Shown here in pieces: positions 59,043 through 64,000 of a stretch of 64,000 bases of DNA. Source of the DNA: Jacaranda mimosifolia (Eukaryota; Streptophyta; Magnoliopsida; Lamiales; Bignoniaceae); the NCBI GenBank assembly GCA_018894105.1, contig CM032120.1, positions 33,068,710-33,132,709 on the forward strand, read 5' to 3'. How positions within the stretch are numbered: position 1 is the first letter of the stretch; the number at the start of each line of letters is the position of its first letter. Under the pieces are notes generated by a model. It worked only from the letters and a program-made list of their open reading frames with translations, had not been told where the DNA came from and did not search any database. The position numbers were made by a program, and so were the translations under genes.

Positions 59043-59319
59043 ACCATACTTACACCAGATTTTATTTCACCTTTGAGAATATTGTGTATAATTTCTGATC
59101 GCTTATTCTTCTCTAGTGAGCCTTCATATGAAGATATATTCTAAAAGCATATCAATAGCACAATGTTACATCAAATTTGGTTCTTGTAGCATATGAAAAT
59201 ATATTGTGATTGATGAGATATTCGTGCATTCTCATTATCTGTTAGTATTGGATTTGATGGATATGAAATGTTCACCTAACTTTGATTTAACCCATCCACA
59301 GGCAATACTTGGCAATGAT

Positions 59320-61688
59320 TATGGGTGTTCAAAAAAAAAAAAAAACCGATCAAATCGAATCGAAACTAGTTCGGTTTGGTTTTCAATTTTGTATTTAAAA
59401 AAAAAAATAGTTTCGAGTTCGATTCGGTTTTTTTACTAGGTTAACCAAAATTGAAAGAAAAAAAAATGGTTCGGTTCGGTTCGGTTTGGTTTTTCAGTTC
59501 TGTTAAACTGAACCGAAATCAATTTTTTTAATTTTTTTAATATATAAAATTTTATTATTCAAGTGCTACTAGTTTTAGTTTTATTTCACATTTTTTATTA
59601 AATTTTTTAAGTCTAAGATAAATAATATAATTTTTCAAATAATGTAAATGTTAATGTATTTTTAAGTTTTTGGGATAAATAAAACGAATTTTTTGAGAAG
59701 CTTAAATAATTGAGAAAAATAGAAGTAAAATTGGAGAAGAGAAAATAAAACTATATTGTCTTTATTTTATAAAATACAATTAATTTTATCATCTTATTAC
59801 TAAATATATCAAAATAGTTATTAAAAATCGTACATTTTATAAATAGTATAGATATTAATATATGGCATATATATAAAAACATGAATAGTTATGGTACGAA
59901 GAGGGAAAAAATGATATTTTTTCTAAACTCAAATGGTACAATTGCATTGTTTTTTTAGTATACGAACTAATACACATTACATATTAAAAAAATAGATGAT
60001 TATGATTTAAAGAGCAAAAAATGTTATATAAAAGAAAATTAAAATTTTTATTTTAATTAATTAATTAAACTTATATATTATAGGGTAAGTTGATGAATAA
60101 AATTTTAATTTTAATTTTAATTTCAAACTAAGGGATAAGGGATTGAATCCTATTCGGCTATTCCTGTGATTAGTACTAATAGAGCTTGTTTGCTTCATTG
60201 GATAAAACTTGATAAATCCATTTTCAAGCCTTATCTCTTGTTTGCTTCACATTTTTATGGCTCATGATACCTTTGCGGCCCGACTTGGTATCATGGGCCA
60301 GGTTGGTTGGCTTGATCTATTTTCCATCCTTTCAAATTTGATCTAATAAAGAATAAAAATGATATTTTTACCCTGATAAAAACCTTATCCTCAACGCCTT
60401 CTACCAAATTTTAAAAACTTACCTTCTTAGAAGTTATGACATTTTGGATATTACAAAGTGTAATCATATTGAGCAATCTTGCAACCAAACATTAGATAGT
60501 ATTATGTATGAGATATCACTAATTTCTAAAATCCAAGCAAACAATAGATTACATGAGTTTGGATACAATTTCTAGTTTATGTATCACTAGCATATTAATC
60601 CATCATAATCCTATATGCCCAAGCAAACAAACCCGTAGTATATTACATCTGTTGGTAAATAAAGATTTTATCTATATTATTATAAAAACAAAAACCATTT
60701 TGTGTCTAAGATAGAAGTTATTTTTGTCCATTTACATAAGTTGTCCTTTTAATTATTCTAACAACAAAAATTGACAATATAGTTTGAAAATAAATTGGAG
60801 AATTCAACATAAAAAAGATAGTTTGGACTTTGGATACAAATTTTATCAATATTCCAAAATTATCCTTTAAAAATGATGATTTAATAAGGTTATAATTGTA
60901 TTTTCACAAAATTTACAAATCCACAATCTATAATATGATGTCAGTGGATTAATTAGCTATTTAATTTTAGTAGACTGAGTTTAAAATTTAATTCGCTATT
61001 CGACCTGGCAGTTAAGGTTTGAATATGCAAAAATCACGTGCATCTGCCTTGGAGGTTATAAGCTAGCAATTTTAGCACACCCAATGTGTGTACTAAGATT
61101 TTTATAACATGAAATGATTAAAAAAATTATTTATCTTCTTAAATTTAAAATATTTTAAATGTATTTGTTTAGAATAGATAAATTATAATTTTATGAAAAC
61201 AAATATTTTCAATATATAAAAAAAAAGTAATCTAATTCAACATTTTCACCTAAAAACAAATATTTTTTATCAATATACTTTTATCAAATAATTTTTTTGG
61301 TACTAAAAGAATAAGTAATTCGATTCAAATTTTTTATTAAACAAACTTAATTTTATCAAACAAACTTTTTATCACACTTTTTTGGTACAAAAAACAAGAT
61401 TTCTTTTTTTTTTTTTTTCTGGTTCAGTTTCGACTTTAACTAATTTTTTCGATTTTTCAGTTTCAGTTTTAACCAAAATTGAACCAATTGTGACCGGTTC
61501 GGTTTCGATGGTTTCGGTTAAAACCAAAACCGAACCTATTTTTGGGTTAAAAACCGTTCCCGGTTAAAATCGAAACCAAACCTATTTTTTGGGTCAAAAA
61601 CCAAATTGAACCGAACCTAGTTAGTCCGGTTTTGTTCTCAATTATAGTTTTAAAAAAAATCAAAATTTTCGATTAAAACCGAGCGAAC
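59320..61688. mobile_element. 2.37-kb non-autonomous DNA element between 12-bp direct repeats
   Basis: The exact string cttggcaatgat occurs at 59308-59319 and 61689-61700. Inside, the left end has ttcggttcggttcggtttgg and the right end aaccaaaaccgaacc-type words: long inverted subterminal fields of CCGAACC. The terminal bases (tatgggtgttcaaa on the left) resemble hAT ends, but the 12-bp repeat is longer than the 8 bp usual for hAT, so the superfamily is open. No coding was found; the interior is AT-rich. Confidence 0.6.
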
Positions 61689-61700
61689 CTTGGCAATGAT

Positions 61701-63360
61701 AGCAAGCAGGATAAGGCTTAAAGATTATGTTACAAAACGAGATTTACAAATGATTGCCTTTGCATTTGGGGTAGTGAGAAAAGTTAATACATGTAATTTG
61801 ATAGTTTTATCTTTGTTTGAAGGTTAAAAGGACGTCATTACTAATCGACTACAAAATATGTCCAAACTTCATAAAAGTTTTTAATAGAGTTAAACGTATG
61901 AACTACTAGAAGGTATTTAAAGATTAATTGTTTGGTGGTATATAGGTTAGACGCTTAAATAGGACTCAACATGGGTCCATATGGTGTGAAGGGAGAAATT
62001 TTGGTACGTGTTTGAGGTTGAGTTCAAATTGAGGACTTTCAATATCACCCTAACCTCGTTGTTCTGTAATACATTTATTTAGCTTTATCATATTGTACAA
62101 TCATACATCATAAAATTTGAAATGATCTAAAGAAAGTAGTTGAATGGGGTGTCTACGTTGTCGCTGAATGAGCTCTTGTTGTTTTTTGTACTCTTTGAAA
62201 CTTTGAATTATATATTAAAATGTAAGTTAGATGACATTATTTTATATAAGATTTCTTAATGTCTAGAAAATACGAAATGCTTATTATAAATATATTTATA
62301 CTAAAAAAATATTTTTTTTATAGTATTTGTTTTTTAACTAAATATATTAAAAAATCTTATTTTCATATTTCACCTTAAATTTTCGATTTTGTTGACACGA
62401 TCCTGAGGTCACCCTACAGATACAATGGCACAATTGTTGTAGCTAACTATGGCAATGGTGTTTATCTGTGGGCTAACCACAATTGAAGAGGGTCTTAAAA
62501 CAACGTGATATTGGGCCTATATTCAATTAATCGATTTCAATCCGAATTTTTAAAATTTTTAATCGATTAAAATATTTAATGAATCAAATTTAATTATAAA
62601 TATTTATAATTTAAAATAAGTGAATTAGATATGAAACTAAGTAAATTCAAAAATTTTAATAATTTTTATTAAATTAATATTTTTATATATAATATTAATA
62701 AAAATTTTAAACTGAAACTTTTATGATCTAATGTTTATATTAATGATATATTATGCTATTGAAATTAAATCTTAAACTAAAAATAAGAGAGATACTATGC
62801 AAATATCAAATATAATGATATTGCTTATGTATTAATATAATATTATATTAATGATTTATTATTCAAATATTTAATTTTTAGGTCAATATATGATAAAAAA
62901 AATTATTAAACATTTAATTATGACTTAAATTTACTTTGTAAATACAATATTTTTATATAATTCAAAATGACAAAAGAAAAAAGAAAAAAAATATAAAATT
63001 GAATCGAATTTTTCTATCGAATTAAATATCCTTTGAATTCAGATATAATACTAAGTAACTAACAAAGATCCTATAAGATATCGAGTTAGGTTCGGACATA
63101 AATATTGATACAGATTCAAATTCGAACATAACTAATTCGATTCAAATCCAACACATTAATAATCATTGTAGAGACCATATGAGTAAATAAATAAATAAAG
63201 GGATTAATGAGAAACACTGTCCATTATTTCATTTATGTGAAACTCAAATTCTCGTAAGGTGCCATTATCAACTGTATATATCAACAAAATCACTCTAGCT
63301 CCATTTCTGAATAAGAAATCACTCTGTATTTGAATTTGAGTTTAATATTACGGCAACATT
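61701..63360. other. AT-rich spacer, no gene recognised
   Basis: Mostly long A/T runs. 62990-63150 has gaattcgaatt and tcgaatt-type words that may be a decayed repeat. Nothing bounded. Confidence 0.5.
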
Positions 63361-63781
63361 ATTAATTCATCCAGATGAATACCTTACTAGAATTCACAAA
63401 GGAAATAACTACGTAACATCAATCGTATTACACTACAGAGCACAACTGCCTGTCCTTGCCATTGTTTCACATCATTCTGCACGCTTTTAAGGAAGGAAAA
63501 CTACATTAGAACCATCAAATTCCTTCTGTATTTTTCATTTTACCTGGTCCCAAAAAGGTTGGAAGTAAGGCATGTGAATTCCAATTCTAAAAGTACTCCC
63601 AGCCTACATGCAAACATGGGACATCATCCCGCTCCAAAATGATTCCTTGGTAATCTAGTCCAAGATGCAATTTTCTCCTCCAGGCTCCAAGAATATGACT
63701 TCTCTGGAAATAGAACTGTACTTGTGTGGATCCAACAAAACGACATTCTTTTGTAATGATGAGTTCAAAAGCACGTTATCG
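63361..63781 (-). other. Probable 3' untranslated region of the edge gene
   Basis: Less AT-rich than the neighbouring spacer and directly downstream (minus) of the stop codon at 63784-63782. No frame. Where the transcript ends is not clear. Confidence 0.35.
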
Positions 63782-63901
63782 TCACTGTTTTATGCCATAT
63801 TTTGAGCGCAAATTACCAAGGATCTCAGCATAATCTGTAGTCACCTTGCTGAACACTTCATCCCAAATCTTGAAAAGATCTGTTTCAAATGAAATCCGAG
63901 T
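63782..63901 (-). CDS. Terminal exon of an unrecognised plant gene, cut by window edge
   Basis: After a splice acceptor (ttgacag, AG at 63903-63902) the minus strand reads 39 codons: TRISFETDLFKIWDEVFSKV, then TTDYAEILGNLRSKYGIKQ and TGA. Codon use looks coding: no low complexity, an amphipathic alternation and a natural stop. The frame is inferred from the stop. I do not recognise the family. The rest of the gene lies at or beyond the right edge; 63902-64000 has no second exon I can see, so at least 99 bases of intron. Confidence 0.45.
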   Translation of the reverse strand, partial: TRISFETDLFKIWDEVFSKVTTDYAEILGNLRSKYGIKQ

Positions 63902-64000
63902 CTGTCAAATGCATTGCTTATACACTTTTGATTTTAACTTTTAAATATGGCAAACTAGCATTGCATTAAGTGCTTGTCCATTTTCCACTCTTCAATTTTT

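Overview
The window looks like a stretch of AT-rich eudicot chromosome. The signs are a spliced plant homeobox gene and dense nested plant transposons (CACTA, hAT, Ty3/gypsy-type LTR elements, MITEs); nothing bacterial, viral or organellar was seen. Only two host gene pieces can be supported. One is a complete class I KNOX homeobox gene on the minus strand (10310-13121, five exons, 331 codons). The other is the last exon of an unrecognised gene at the right edge (63782-63901, minus). An uncertain locus with a promoter-like sequence lies near 57660-58300.

Layout. (1) 1-8412: 3' part of a decayed CACTA element on the plus strand, with a 600-bp hAT-type MITE inside its second gene. (2) 8413-14780: KNOX gene and its flanks; the leader side carries (AG)13 and (AC)15 tracts. 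(3) About 14780-36905: an old LTR element (LTR-A, gag on minus, an extra gene on plus). A second LTR element (LTR-B, 16319-27696) interrupts it, and LTR-B's left LTR holds a 6.55-kb hAT fold-back (16991-23546). A separate hAT (hAT-C, 29663-34605) also interrupts LTR-A and has a perfect 8-bp target duplication. (4) 36911-48866: LTR-D, a related element in the opposite orientation, with gag on plus and the same extra gene antisense. LTR-E (42155-47762) splits that gene, with a perfect 5-bp target duplication. (5) 48872-51353: AT-rich spacer. (6) 51357 to about 57020: a second CACTA element. (7) 57021-64000: spacer with the promoter-like locus, a MITE, a 2.37-kb DNA element between 12-bp direct repeats, and the terminal exon.

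The main observations are structural. LTR-A and LTR-D share one plan: gag in the sense direction, no recognisable pol, a spacer with short tandem repeats, and an antisense gene of the PF04195 ('putative gypsy type transposon') kind that starts next to one LTR and has its own TATA-like sequence. The copy in LTR-A shows the uninterrupted reading across the point where LTR-E broke the copy in LTR-D, which fixes the LTR-E insertion site. The hAT fold-back has two 3.26-kb arms around a 24-bp loop, with only the 5' ends of the parent element outward. It is a strong candidate hairpin-RNA/siRNA source. Every transposon gene here is broken; none appears able to move by itself.
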